Source: Galbitalea sp036499165
Lineage (GTDB): Bacteria; Actinomycetota; Actinomycetes; Actinomycetales; Microbacteriaceae
NCBI GenBank assembly: GCA_036499165.1
Contig: DASYEE010000128.1
Span: forward strand, 1-64,000
Length of the DNA: 64,000 bases
Direction: 5' to 3'
Position numbers and translations under genes: made by a program. The notes below the pieces were generated by a model. The model had not been told where the DNA came from and did no database searches. It saw only the letters and a list, made by a program, of their open reading frames with translations. Shown here piece after piece: positions 43,211 through 51,373 of this stretch (position 1 is its first letter; every line of letters begins with the position of its first letter).

Positions 43211-43923
43211 TCATCGCGCTCACGGACGCTGCGATCGGGCACGGGCTCGGCGCGGCCGTTCCCCCGGTCACGCTGACCATCGCGCCGGGCATCCCCACCG
43301 CCATCGCCGTCGAGACTGACGAGCGCCCGCTCGTGATGTCAATGCTCATCGGCGGGCGGGTCGAGCCCGACCACGGCGCGGTCACGATCGACGGCCGTCA
43401 CGACCTGGACGATCTCCGACGCGCGACCGCTCTCGTCGACACGCCTTTCGTGGCCGAGCCGCCCGCCGGAATCTCGCTCGCCAGCGTCATAGCGGAGGAG
43501 TTCTCGTTCGCGGGCCTGCCGACGTCGCGCAGGGCGGTGCACGAGTTTCTCGCGAGGCATGCTGTCGCCGACTACGCGCGGCTGGCGATGCGGGCGTTGC
43601 CGCCGACCGAACGGGTTCGGCTGTTCAGCGAGCTCGCCCTGCTCCGCGACGGGGTCCAAGCCCTCGTCATCACGTCGCCCGAGCGCCACGGCGGCAATCC
43701 GGAAGGCTGGTACACCGTGCTGGCCGAGATCGCGGCGCGCGGACTCGGAGTCGCGATCGTCACGGATGCCGCGACCCGCGACATCCTCGTGCGTCTCGGG
43801 GCGCGCGATGGAGCGGTCGCACCTGCCGAGCCAGCGTCGCCGGTTGGGTCCAGTTCGCCGGTTGAGCCTGTCGAAACCCCCGACCCAACAGCACCCGCAA
43901 CAGAAGCACCGAAGGCCGTCTGA
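43207..43923 (+). CDS. Degenerate ABC-type ATP-binding protein lacking Walker motifs
   Basis: 238 residues that align by pattern to an ABC ATPase: VTLTIAPGIPTAIAV before the P-loop and GGRVEPDHGAVTIDG after it. But the Walker A GxxGxGK(S/T) is replaced by ETDERPLVM (36-44). The signature segment is ALPPTERVRLFSELAL (130-145) instead of LSGGQ, and Walker B is ALVITSPERHGG (152-163) instead of hhhhDEPT. VAIVTD keeps the switch-like end without His. ATP hydrolysis is therefore unlikely. The last 25 residues (SSPVEPVETPDP and beyond) are encoded by a GGTTGAGCCTGTCGAAACC element. It is coupled to TetR and one base from the YhgE/Pip gene. Confidence 0.7.
   Translation: MIIALTDAAIGHGLGAAVPPVTLTIAPGIPTAIAVETDERPLVMSMLIGGRVEPDHGAVTIDGRHDLDDLRRATALVDTPFVAEPPAGISLASVIAEEFSFAGLPTSRRAVHEFLARHAVADYARLAMRALPPTERVRLFSELALLRDGVQALVITSPERHGGNPEGWYTVLAEIAARGLGVAIVTDAATRDILVRLGARDGAVAPAEPASPVGSSSPVEPVETPDPTAPATEAPKAV
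43860..43878. repeat. Palindromic repeat element inside coding sequence
   Basis: GGTTGAGCCTGTCGAAACC, identical to the intergenic copy at 36203, is read as Val-Glu-Pro-Val-Glu-Thr near the C-terminus of the degenerate ABC protein. Confidence 0.85.
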
Positions 43924-43924
43924 C

Positions 43925-45697
43925 ATGAAGATCGTTCCGCTCGTTCGCACCGAGGCCGCGCGCCTGACCTCCAGTCGGCTCGGCATCGCGTCGCTGGTCG
44001 CCCTGATGGTCGTCCCGATCATCTACGGCGGCCTGTACCTCTGGGGAAACCAGGATCCGTACAACAATCTCGGCAACGTGCCTGCGGCAATCGTCGTCGG
44101 CGACGCTGGCGCAACCCTCGACGGAGCGCACGTCAACTACGGCCGGGATGCGGCAAAGAACCTCGTGGATGGCAAGAAATTCGGCTGGCACATCGTGTCG
44201 GCGAGCGCGGCCAAAAAGGGCGTGACGAAGGGCACATACGACTTCAGTGTCACGTTCCCCTCGTCGTTCTCATCCGACCTCACCTCGGCCGCGACCACCA
44301 CGCCGACGAAGGCACGTCTCGAGCTCACAACCAACGACATCAACAGCTACCTCTCGACGACCCTCGCCAAGCAGGCGACTGCAGCTGTGCAGACCGCGAT
44401 CACCCAGGAGGTCGCCCAGGCCGGAACGCACAAACTGCTGAACGCCGTGTCATCGCTCCGCGGAGGACTGGTGGATGCGCGGGCCGGGTCATCCGAACTC
44501 GCTGACGGCTCGAAACAGGCGGCGACGGGCGCCGCGACGCTCTCGAACGGGCTCAGCGAGTTGAAGTCCCGGACGGCATCGCTGCCATCCAGCACCGCGC
44601 GCCTGAGCAGTGGTGCCGCACAGGTCGCGACCGGGGCTGGCGCGCTGAAGTCCGGTCTCACCACGCTGGACTCCGGTATGGCGCAATACCGTGCGCAACT
44701 GGCGATGGCTCTTGCGGCTTCCGGTCTTCCGGCGGCCAACCAGCAGGCCCTGCTCGCAGGCTACGACAAGCTCGCGGCGGGTGAGAGGTCGGCGAAGTCC
44801 GGCGCAGCCGACCTGTCCACCGGCGCGACCCAGGTCGCGACCGGAACCGGGCAACTCGCGGCCAACACCCCGACCCTCGCGAACGGCATCTCGCAGGCGG
44901 CGACCGGCGCTGCGTCCCTGAAGACCGGGGCGACATCCCTTTCTGCTGGGGCACACCAGCTCGACTCGTCGCTCGCGGCAGGACTGCTTAAGGTGCCCGC
45001 GACGAGCGCGGCCGAGCGCGTCGCATCCGCAAAGACACTGGCCGACCCGGTAGTCGTCTCACAGCACGCGATCACCGAAGCCCAGAACTACGGGGCAGGG
45101 CTCGCACCGTTCTTCATCAGCCTGTCTGCCTGGATCGGCATCTACGCGCTGTTCCTGATCGTGCGTCCGCTGTCGCGGCGAGCGCTCACCGCGGTTCGTC
45201 GGCCGATCCGCACAACTCTCGCCGGATGGATCACGCCGGCAATTCTCGGCATCGTGCAGATGATCGCGCTCTACGCGATCCTGACGCTGGCGCTCCACCT
45301 GCGGATCGCCGACCCGGCGGGGTTGTTGCTGTTCATGGGCTTCGTGTCGATCACGTTCGCCGCGATCGTCCTCGCGCTGAACGCACTGCTCGGGAGCGTT
45401 GGGCAGTTCCTCGGACTGATCCTGATGATTGTGCAGCTGGTGACGGCAGGCGGGACCTTCCCGTACCAGACGCTGCCGGGCCCGCTGCGGGTGCTGCACC
45501 AGGCGCTGCCGATGAGTCACGCAGTGGATGGCGTTCGCCAGCTCATGTACGGCGGAACAGCGGGCGACCTGGCGTCAGCGATCACGCCGCTCCTGCTGTG
45601 GCTCGTTGCGGCACTGGCCGTCACTGTTCTTGCGGCGCTGCGACAGGGCCGGACGCGGTCGCTGACCCAGCTGCGGCCGTCTGCGATCGGCGGGTAG
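43925..45697 (+). CDS. YhgE/Pip-domain ABC-2-type membrane protein
   Basis: 590 residues. One N-terminal membrane helix (LVALMVVPIIYGGLYLWG) leads to NVPAAIVVGDAGATLDG, the YhgE N-terminal domain. A long extracellular part has repeated Leu-x-x-Gly units (LSSGAAQVATGAGALKSGL, LSTGATQVATGTGQLA) of coiled-coil type. The C-terminus has five or six helices of the ABC-2 membrane fold. Relatives include YhgE, phage infection protein Pip and ESX-associated proteins. It has no own ATPase; its neighbour is the degenerate ABC protein. Function is unknown. Confidence 0.88.
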   Translation: MKIVPLVRTEAARLTSSRLGIASLVALMVVPIIYGGLYLWGNQDPYNNLGNVPAAIVVGDAGATLDGAHVNYGRDAAKNLVDGKKFGWHIVSASAAKKGVTKGTYDFSVTFPSSFSSDLTSAATTTPTKARLELTTNDINSYLSTTLAKQATAAVQTAITQEVAQAGTHKLLNAVSSLRGGLVDARAGSSELADGSKQAATGAATLSNGLSELKSRTASLPSSTARLSSGAAQVATGAGALKSGLTTLDSGMAQYRAQLAMALAASGLPAANQQALLAGYDKLAAGERSAKSGAADLSTGATQVATGTGQLAANTPTLANGISQAATGAASLKTGATSLSAGAHQLDSSLAAGLLKVPATSAAERVASAKTLADPVVVSQHAITEAQNYGAGLAPFFISLSAWIGIYALFLIVRPLSRRALTAVRRPIRTTLAGWITPAILGIVQMIALYAILTLALHLRIADPAGLLLFMGFVSITFAAIVLALNALLGSVGQFLGLILMIVQLVTAGGTFPYQTLPGPLRVLHQALPMSHAVDGVRQLMYGGTAGDLASAITPLLLWLVAALAVTVLAALRQGRTRSLTQLRPSAIGG

Positions 45698-45715
45698 CGG
45701 GGTTACTCGTGCGGT

Positions 45716-45790
45716 GGTCTCGATGACACGGGCTCGTGCCTCGTGCCTCGTGCCTCTACTCGACCAGCGGGGTCGAACCCCCGGCCGAGT
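45716..45790. repeat. Palindromic repeats overlapping the SpoU gene end
   Basis: A copy from GGTCTCGATGA (45716) to CTACTCGACC (45756-45765) is followed by a partial copy GGCCGAGTAGCC near 45781. Inside are three tandem TCGTGCC units (45734-45754). The SpoU gene's stop codon and last codons lie in this region. Confidence 0.75.
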
Positions 45791-46439
45791 AGCCACCGGC
45801 AGCGGACGCGTGCTGGGTAATCCAGGCGTGCATGGCGACCGCAGCGGCGGCCGAGGCGTTGATGCTGCGGGTCGAGCCGTACTGGGTGATTTCGACCACG
45901 GCATCCGCTGCTTCGAGCGCCTCGGCGCTGAGGCCGGGGCCCTCCTGCCCGAAGAGCAGGATGCAGTCGACCGGAAACGCGAACGTCTCGATGGCGACGG
46001 AGCCGGGAACGTTGTCGATGGCGATCACCGGCAGCTCCTTGACTGCCGCCCACTCGACGAACTCCGCGACCGTGTCGTGGTGCAGAACGTGCTGGTAGCG
46101 ATCGGTGACCATGGCCCCGCGCTTGTTCCACCGCTTCCGACCGATGACGTGAACGGTGTCGGCGGCAAAGGCATTGGCGCTCCGCACAATTGAGCCGATG
46201 TTCATGTCGTGCTGCCAATTCTCGATCGCCACAGAGAAGGGATGCCTGTGCTGGTCGAGGTCTGCCACGATCGCCGCCATGGTCCAGTACCGATAGCGAT
46301 CGATGACGTTCCGGGTATCTCCGCGCTCGAGCAGCTCCGGGTCGTACTCGTCGCCGGCCGGCCACTCACCACGCCACGGACCGACCCCGTGCGTCGAGAG
46401 CTCATTGGTCGGGTTGGGGTTCTGCTCGGCGTCGGTCAC
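45756..46439 (-). CDS. SpoU/TrmH-family RNA 2'-O-methyltransferase
   Basis: 227 residues from GTG 46439 (ATG 46484 is an alternative). Motif 1 is NIGSIVRSANAFA, motif 2 LLFGQEGPGLS and motif 3 ITQYGSTRSINASAAAAVAM, the trefoil-knot SAM site, all complete. It methylates a tRNA or rRNA ribose. The last residues, GYSAGGSTPLVE, and the stop TAG come from a palindromic repeat (GGTCGAGTAG read as Val-Glu-stop), so the natural C-terminus has been replaced. Confidence 0.88.
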   Translation of the reverse strand: MTDAEQNPNPTNELSTHGVGPWRGEWPAGDEYDPELLERGDTRNVIDRYRYWTMAAIVADLDQHRHPFSVAIENWQHDMNIGSIVRSANAFAADTVHVIGRKRWNKRGAMVTDRYQHVLHHDTVAEFVEWAAVKELPVIAIDNVPGSVAIETFAFPVDCILLFGQEGPGLSAEALEAADAVVEITQYGSTRSINASAAAAVAMHAWITQHASAAGGYSAGGSTPLVE

Positions 46440-46486
46440 GTGGCCATTCTCTCGCGATGTTAAAGTCAGGGCATGACAGGGCATGC

Positions 46487-47377
46487 ATGACTGAACCGCT
46501 GTGGACGCCGGGCGGCCCCGACCTCGTCGTACTCGGCGACAACCTGGCCGTCACGGCGCAGCTGCCCGACGCATCCTTTCGGCTGGTCTATCTCGACCCG
46601 CCCTTCAACACCGGCCGGACACAGTCCCGCCAGACGATCAGCACCAAGCGAGCCCCTGCTGGGACGCGCGTCGGGTTCCAGGGCCACAGCTACGAGACGA
46701 TCAAGGGAACGCTGTACTCGTACGACGACGACTTTGCCGATTACTGGGAGTTCCTGGCCCCTCGGCTCGAGGAGGCCTGGCGCCTGCTCGACGACCAGGG
46801 AACCCTCTACCTACACCTCGACTACCGGGAGGTGCACTACGCCAAGGTCGCGCTCGACGCACTGTTCGGGCGCGCCAGCTTCCTCAACGAGATCGTCTGG
46901 GCCTACGACTACGGAGCCAAGTCGGCCAGGCGCTGGCCTGCCAAGCACGACACGATCCTCGTGTACGTGAAGAACCCGAAGACCTACTACTTCGATAACG
47001 CCGCGGTCGACCGCGAGCCGTACATGGCGCCGGGGCTCGTAACAGCGGAGAAGGTCGCGCGCGGCAAACTCCCGACGGATGTCTGGTGGCACACGATCGT
47101 CGGGACCAACGGACGGGAGCGCACCGGCTACGCGACGCAGAAGCCTGAAGGCATCCTGCGCCGGATCGTGCAGGCCTCGAGCGCACCCGGCGACTGGGTA
47201 ATCGACTTCTTCGCCGGGAGCGGGACAACCGCGTCGGTCTCGCGCCAGCTAGGACGACGTTTCGTGGCGGTGGATGCCAACCCGGATGCCGTGGAGATCA
47301 TGCGCACCCGTCTCGGCACCGAGGCGGTCGCCTACCCCGTCGGCACCGCCCCCCTCGCCCCTACGATGGATCCATGA
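46487..47377 (+). CDS. Orphan beta-class DNA methyltransferase
   Basis: 296 residues. The catalytic motif IV is LVYLDPPFNTGRT (DPPF at 37-40) and the SAM-binding motif I DFFAGSGTT is near the C-terminus (about 240-248), the beta-class order of N6-adenine or N4-cytosine methyltransferases. GYATQKPEGILRRIV is the family motif before it. No restriction enzyme is adjacent. ATG 47374 of the next gene overlaps its stop, so it is coupled to a HAD phosphatase. The target sequence cannot be read from the protein. Confidence 0.9.
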   Translation: MTEPLWTPGGPDLVVLGDNLAVTAQLPDASFRLVYLDPPFNTGRTQSRQTISTKRAPAGTRVGFQGHSYETIKGTLYSYDDDFADYWEFLAPRLEEAWRLLDDQGTLYLHLDYREVHYAKVALDALFGRASFLNEIVWAYDYGAKSARRWPAKHDTILVYVKNPKTYYFDNAAVDREPYMAPGLVTAEKVARGKLPTDVWWHTIVGTNGRERTGYATQKPEGILRRIVQASSAPGDWVIDFFAGSGTTASVSRQLGRRFVAVDANPDAVEIMRTRLGTEAVAYPVGTAPLAPTMDP

Positions 47378-48171
47378 CCGACCGAAGCGAAGTCGAGTGC
47401 TGGCTGACCGACATGGATGGCGTGCTGGTGCACGAGAACCATCCCGTGCCGGGCGCTGCAGAACTGCTGCAGCAGTGGCGCGACCAGGACAAGCCCTACC
47501 TGGTGCTGACCAACAACTCGATCTTCACCCCGCGCGACCTGAGTGCGCGGCTCCGGGCATCCGGTCTTGTCGTTCCCGAGGAGAGCATCTGGACCTCCGC
47601 GCTCGCGACGGCCGACTTCCTGCAGGCACAGATCCCCGGTGGGTCGGCCTTCGTGATCGGTGAGGCGGGGATGACGACGGCCCTGCACGAGGCTGGCTTC
47701 ATCATGACCGAGGTCGATCCCGACTATGTGGTCATCGGTGAGACACGCAACTACTCCTTTGAGGCCATCACGAAGGCCATCCGCCTGATCGGCGACGGTT
47801 CGCGCTTCATCGTGACGAACCCGGATGCGACGGGGCCGTCCGCAGACGGGCCCCTGCCCGCGACGGGTGCCGTCGCCGCGCTCATCAGCAAGGCGACCGG
47901 CAAGGAGCCGTACGTCGTCGGTAAGCCGAACCCGATGATGTTCCGCTCGGCCATGAACAAGATCGGCGCACACTCAGAGAACACCGGGATGATCGGCGAC
48001 CGGATGGACACCGACATCGTCGCCGGCATCGAGGCCGGACTGCACACCGTGCTGGTGCTCACCGGGATCAGCGATGCCGCAGAGATCGAGCGCTATCCGT
48101 TCCGACCGAACGAGGTGCTGGCAAGTGTGGCCGACCTGTTGGAGTCCGGGCCGGTGGAATCCGACCTGTAG
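47374..48171 (+). CDS. HAD-IIA family phosphatase (NagD-like)
   Basis: 265 residues. HAD motif I is LTDMDGVLVHEN (DxD with nucleophile Asp), motif II is LVLTNNS, motif III is VVGKPNPMMF and motif IV is MIGDRMDTDIVAG. The cap domain lies between motifs II and III (type IIA), as in NagD and glycerol-3-phosphate/nucleotide phosphatases. The substrate is unknown. It overlaps the DNA methyltransferase gene by four bases. Confidence 0.92.
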   Translation: MTDRSEVECWLTDMDGVLVHENHPVPGAAELLQQWRDQDKPYLVLTNNSIFTPRDLSARLRASGLVVPEESIWTSALATADFLQAQIPGGSAFVIGEAGMTTALHEAGFIMTEVDPDYVVIGETRNYSFEAITKAIRLIGDGSRFIVTNPDATGPSADGPLPATGAVAALISKATGKEPYVVGKPNPMMFRSAMNKIGAHSENTGMIGDRMDTDIVAGIEAGLHTVLVLTGISDAAEIERYPFRPNEVLASVADLLESGPVESDL

Positions 48172-48195
48172 CCTGTGCGCTGCCGCAGAACCGCG

Positions 48196-49458
48196 TTACT
48201 GCGCGACCGCGAAGCTCGACGGCAGCGCGCCGCGCGATGCGCGGCTGACAAAGCAGTAGTAGGTGCGGCTGCCGCCGGTCCAGTCTTTCTCGGTTGCTGG
48301 GTAGGTGAAGCTCACCTGCAGGTCGCTGACTGCCTTCGCAGCGTCATAATCGATGACCTTCGATGAGGTACAGAGCGGTCTGATCTCGGCCGCGAACTGG
48401 GCGCTGGTCGGATACGCGGATCCGGACGCGTCGGGCAGGGTTCCCTTGAACAGCAGCTGGCCGAGGTGGGTGGTGCCGCAATCGACAACCGTGAATTTCG
48501 TCGCCCACGCGGAGGTGAAGGGCTGAAGGCACTCGCCGCCGTTTAGCTGGTTCCACAGGAAGGAACCCGGAGCGACCGGGCCGGTGGTCGACGCCGGCTG
48601 GGGAGCAGCGGATGCCGCACTCGACGTCGCCGGAACCGGGGCAGTGGCGGATGCCGCTCCGAGCTTCTCGCCAAGCAGGAACAGTGCGACGAGCGCGAGG
48701 ATGGCGACCAACCCGCCGGCAACCCACATCAGCGTCTTCTGCAGGGTCGTGAGCGGTGCATGCTGCGGACTCGCTGCATTCGCTTGCGGGCGCTCGCCGA
48801 TCAGTGGCGAGACAGCCTGCAGCACGCCGACCTCTTCGTACTCCTCGAACTTGTGCTCGCCGAAGAGGGTGTCGAGGGCCGAAGTCGGGTCATCGAATGA
48901 CGTGGGCCGCTCGGACGGGGCGGCCGCAGGCGCAACTGCCCAGGCCGGGGCGGCCGCGACCGGCGCGGCAGGGGTCGGCGGGAACACCGGCGTCGTGCGC
49001 TCGACGAATGGCTCCCATTTCGGCGGCGTGTATGCCTGTGTTGGCATATCTGCCGGGTCTGCCGCCTGTGCATCTGCGACCTCATCGAGCGACATCGCCT
49101 GCGTCGGGGCGTCGATGGATGCGCTGGCCTCGGCGGGCGGAGGCGCAACGTGCGATCCGCCGGTCGGCCGCACGAGAGGCGGCGGCGTGTACGCCTCGGT
49201 CGGAGGCAGGTCCGGCTCGGGGCCGGGATCGACGGGCGGCTCGACGGGCGGCGGCTGGACGGCGGAGCTCGGCTTCAGGTCCCAGTTAAATCCGCCAGCG
49301 GCCGGTGCATCCGCTGCTGGCTCGGTTGCGGCATCCTCGTCCGGTTCTTCGCCCGCGCCGACAACGGAACCAGCCGACTTCGGCTTTGGCACCTCGCCCG
49401 TCTCGAACTGGCCGGTAAGCCAGTCGCTCGGGTCGAACTCGTCGTCGTCGCCACTCAT
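48196..49458 (-). CDS. Proline-rich membrane protein with septum-formation domain
   Basis: 420 residues. The first 230 are disordered, rich in Pro, Ala and Asp, with motifs PPTEAYTPPPLV, DAPTQAMSLDE and DMPTQAYTPPKW, resembling sites of Ser/Thr phosphorylation or FHA binding. One helix (LMWVAGGLVAILALVALFLL) crosses the membrane. The outer 150 residues (NQLNGGECLQPF, VVDCGTTHLGQLLFKG, YYCFVSRAS) match the actinobacterial septum-formation domain with paired Cys. Its start overlaps the stop of pyrE (ATGA). Confidence 0.82.
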   Translation of the reverse strand: MSGDDDEFDPSDWLTGQFETGEVPKPKSAGSVVGAGEEPDEDAATEPAADAPAAGGFNWDLKPSSAVQPPPVEPPVDPGPEPDLPPTEAYTPPPLVRPTGGSHVAPPPAEASASIDAPTQAMSLDEVADAQAADPADMPTQAYTPPKWEPFVERTTPVFPPTPAAPVAAAPAWAVAPAAAPSERPTSFDDPTSALDTLFGEHKFEEYEEVGVLQAVSPLIGERPQANAASPQHAPLTTLQKTLMWVAGGLVAILALVALFLLGEKLGAASATAPVPATSSAASAAPQPASTTGPVAPGSFLWNQLNGGECLQPFTSAWATKFTVVDCGTTHLGQLLFKGTLPDASGSAYPTSAQFAAEIRPLCTSSKVIDYDAAKAVSDLQVSFTYPATEKDWTGGSRTYYCFVSRASRGALPSSFAVAQ

Positions 49459-50006
49459 GCGGTGAGTCCGAGGTCGGAGAGTCCTATCGCGTACAGGTAG
49501 GGGTAGCCGGCCGCCTCGATGACCTGCTGGGCTCCGGTGTCACGATCGACCACGACGGCGACGGCCGCGATCTCGGCGCCGACCTTCAGGAGCGCCTCAA
49601 TGGCCTTGAGCGGCGAACCGCCTGTGGTCGACGTGTCTTCGAGCACGATGACGCGCTTGCCTTCGAGATCCGGGCCCTCGACCTGCTTGCCGCGACCGTG
49701 GTCCTTCGGCTCCTTGCGCACGACGAAGGCGCTGTATCCCTTGCCGAGCGCGACACCCTGATGCAGCACGGAAGCGGCGATCGGGTCAGCACCCATGGTC
49801 AGGCCGCCGACAGCGAACACGTCGGGCACGTCTGCGATCAGGTCGACCATGACCTGTCCGATCAGCGGGGCGACCCTGTGATCGAGGCTGACCTTCCGCA
49901 GGTCAATGTAGTAGCTCGCCTTCTTGCCACTCGTGAGCGTGAAGTCGCCATGGAACACAGCGTCGTTGGAGATGTAGTCGATCAGCTGCTGCCTGGCGGT
50001 ATTCAC
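49455..50006 (-). CDS. pyrE: Orotate phosphoribosyltransferase
   Basis: 183 residues. DFTLTSGKKASYYIDLRKVS is the orotate-binding start, VRKEPKDHGRGKQVEG the flexible catalytic loop, and VIVLEDTSTTGGSPLKAIEA the PRPP loop. It makes OMP from orotate in pyrimidine synthesis. TATCCT lies six bases before the GTG start, suggesting a leaderless mRNA. The gene is upstream of, and coupled to, the septum-domain protein gene. Confidence 0.95.
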   Translation of the reverse strand: MNTARQQLIDYISNDAVFHGDFTLTSGKKASYYIDLRKVSLDHRVAPLIGQVMVDLIADVPDVFAVGGLTMGADPIAASVLHQGVALGKGYSAFVVRKEPKDHGRGKQVEGPDLEGKRVIVLEDTSTTGGSPLKAIEALLKVGAEIAAVAVVVDRDTGAQQVIEAAGYPYLYAIGLSDLGLTA

Positions 50007-50038
50007 CCTCTCAGGATAGTGAGCAGCGCCAAGGTGAC

Positions 50039-50251
50039 CTACTCGTGTGAGCTCTGGCCTGCCCCGTGATGATGCAGTGTGCTCGTCGGAGCGGGTGTCG
50101 ACTGGCCAGCTGAGCTCGATCCGCTCGAGAGCAGCAGGATGCTCGCCGCCACGATGACAGCCAGGGCGATGGCGGCGACGAGGATGGCGCGGCGATTGTC
50201 ACGCGCTTCAGCGGCAATCGATGCGGGGTCATCGAAAGATTCGGGTTTCAT
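50039..50251 (-). CDS. Small single-helix membrane protein, unknown
   Basis: 70 residues. KPESFDDPASIAAEARDNRR is cytoplasmic, AILVAAIALAVIVAASILLL is a membrane helix and the outside end is Ser/Thr/His-rich (TSTLHHHGAGQSSHE). GGAG lies about five bases before ATG 50251. It is 32 bp upstream of pyrE on the same strand. I know no function for it. Confidence 0.65.
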   Translation of the reverse strand: MKPESFDDPASIAAEARDNRRAILVAAIALAVIVAASILLLSSGSSSAGQSTPAPTSTLHHHGAGQSSHE

Positions 50252-50339
50252 TACGCTCCGACGCTAACGAGCGGTTCAGCGCCCGGCTACATCCCAGTTC
50301 GCGGGTGGACTGTCCGTTCCGCGCGCTAGCGTTGCTGTC

Positions 50340-51173
50340 ATGCGCGTAGCAACCTGGAATGTGAACTCCATCCGCACGAGGGTCGGCCGCGTGGTCGACT
50401 GGCTCGGGCGGGAGGACATCGATGTCCTCGGCATGCAGGAGATCAAGTGCAAGCCGGAGCAGTTTCCCTACGATGCCTTCACCGAAGCGGGCTACGAGGT
50501 CGAGGTTCACGGGCTCAACCAATGGAACGGGGTCGCGTTCGCCAGCCGCATCCCCATGACGGACGTGTCGCGCGGCTTCCCGACATCCCCCGGCTTCGGC
50601 AAGGTCGATGATGCTGGTGACCTGCCGCAGGAGGCGCGTGCGCTCGGGGTGACGGTCGACGATCTGCGGCTGTGGAGCCTCTACGTGCCGAACGGCCGCG
50701 AGCTCGACAACCCGCACTATCCGTACAAGCTGGAGTGGCTGGCTCGACTCGCGGAACAGACCACCGGATGGCTGCAGGCAGACCCGGGCCTGAAGCTCGC
50801 GCTGATGGGCGACTTCAACATCGCACCGCTTGACATCGACGTGTGGGATATCGCGGCGTTCGAGGGCAGGACCCACGTGAGCCAGCCCGAGCGGGAGGCC
50901 TTCCGCGCTTTCGAGACCGCGGGGCTGGTGGATGTCTTTCGCACTCGCGGCATCGAGGGCTACACCTACAGGGACTACCAGCAGCTGCGGTTCCCCCGGA
51001 ACGAGGGCATGCGGATCGACTTCGTGCTCGGGTCTGCCAGCTTCAACGACCTGGTCACCGCGGGGAAGATCGAGCGCAACGAGCGCAAGGGCGACGGGCC
51101 GAGCGACCACGTCCCCCTGGTCGTCGATCTCGACGTCGAGGTCGACGACGACGATCGCCCGATGATCTTCTAG
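50340..51173 (+). CDS. xthA: Exodeoxyribonuclease III (AP endonuclease)
   Basis: 277 residues with the complete exonuclease III set: VATWNVNSIRTRV (Asn), MQEIKC (Glu), YVPNGREL, MGDFNIAP (Asp and Asn), RIDFVLGS and SDHVPLVVDL (catalytic His). It repairs abasic sites and 3'-blocked ends. TAGCGT seven bases before the ATG suggests a leaderless mRNA. A repeat-rich stretch follows. Confidence 0.95.
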   Translation: MRVATWNVNSIRTRVGRVVDWLGREDIDVLGMQEIKCKPEQFPYDAFTEAGYEVEVHGLNQWNGVAFASRIPMTDVSRGFPTSPGFGKVDDAGDLPQEARALGVTVDDLRLWSLYVPNGRELDNPHYPYKLEWLARLAEQTTGWLQADPGLKLALMGDFNIAPLDIDVWDIAAFEGRTHVSQPEREAFRAFETAGLVDVFRTRGIEGYTYRDYQQLRFPRNEGMRIDFVLGSASFNDLVTAGKIERNERKGDGPSDHVPLVVDLDVEVDDDDRPMIF

Positions 51174-51183
51174 GGCGATTGCT

Positions 51184-51352
51184 GGTCTCGATAACGCCGG
51201 CTTCGCGCGGCTACTCGACCAGCGACCCACCCCGGTGATCGACATCGAGGCCCGGCGACCCAACCCCGGTGGCCGACATCGAGACCCGGCCGACCTACCC
51301 CGGTGGTCGAGTAGCACGCCCGAGCGAAGCGAGGACGAGCGTTATCGAGACC
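51184..51352. repeat. Composite palindromic repeat region after xthA
   Basis: An inverted 37-bp core (GGTCTCGATAACGCC...CTACTCGACC) at 51184-51220 is identical to the one at 28603-28639, including AGCGA after it. Two decayed units (GGTGATCGACATCGAGG, GGTGGCCGACATCGAGACC) follow. A longer forward copy runs from GGTCGAGTAGCACG at 51305 to GTTATCGAGACC at 51352. This fills the 200-bp gap between xthA and the convergent AEC gene. Confidence 0.85.
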
Positions 51353-51373
51353 CGGCTCGAGCGGCGGAGTAAC

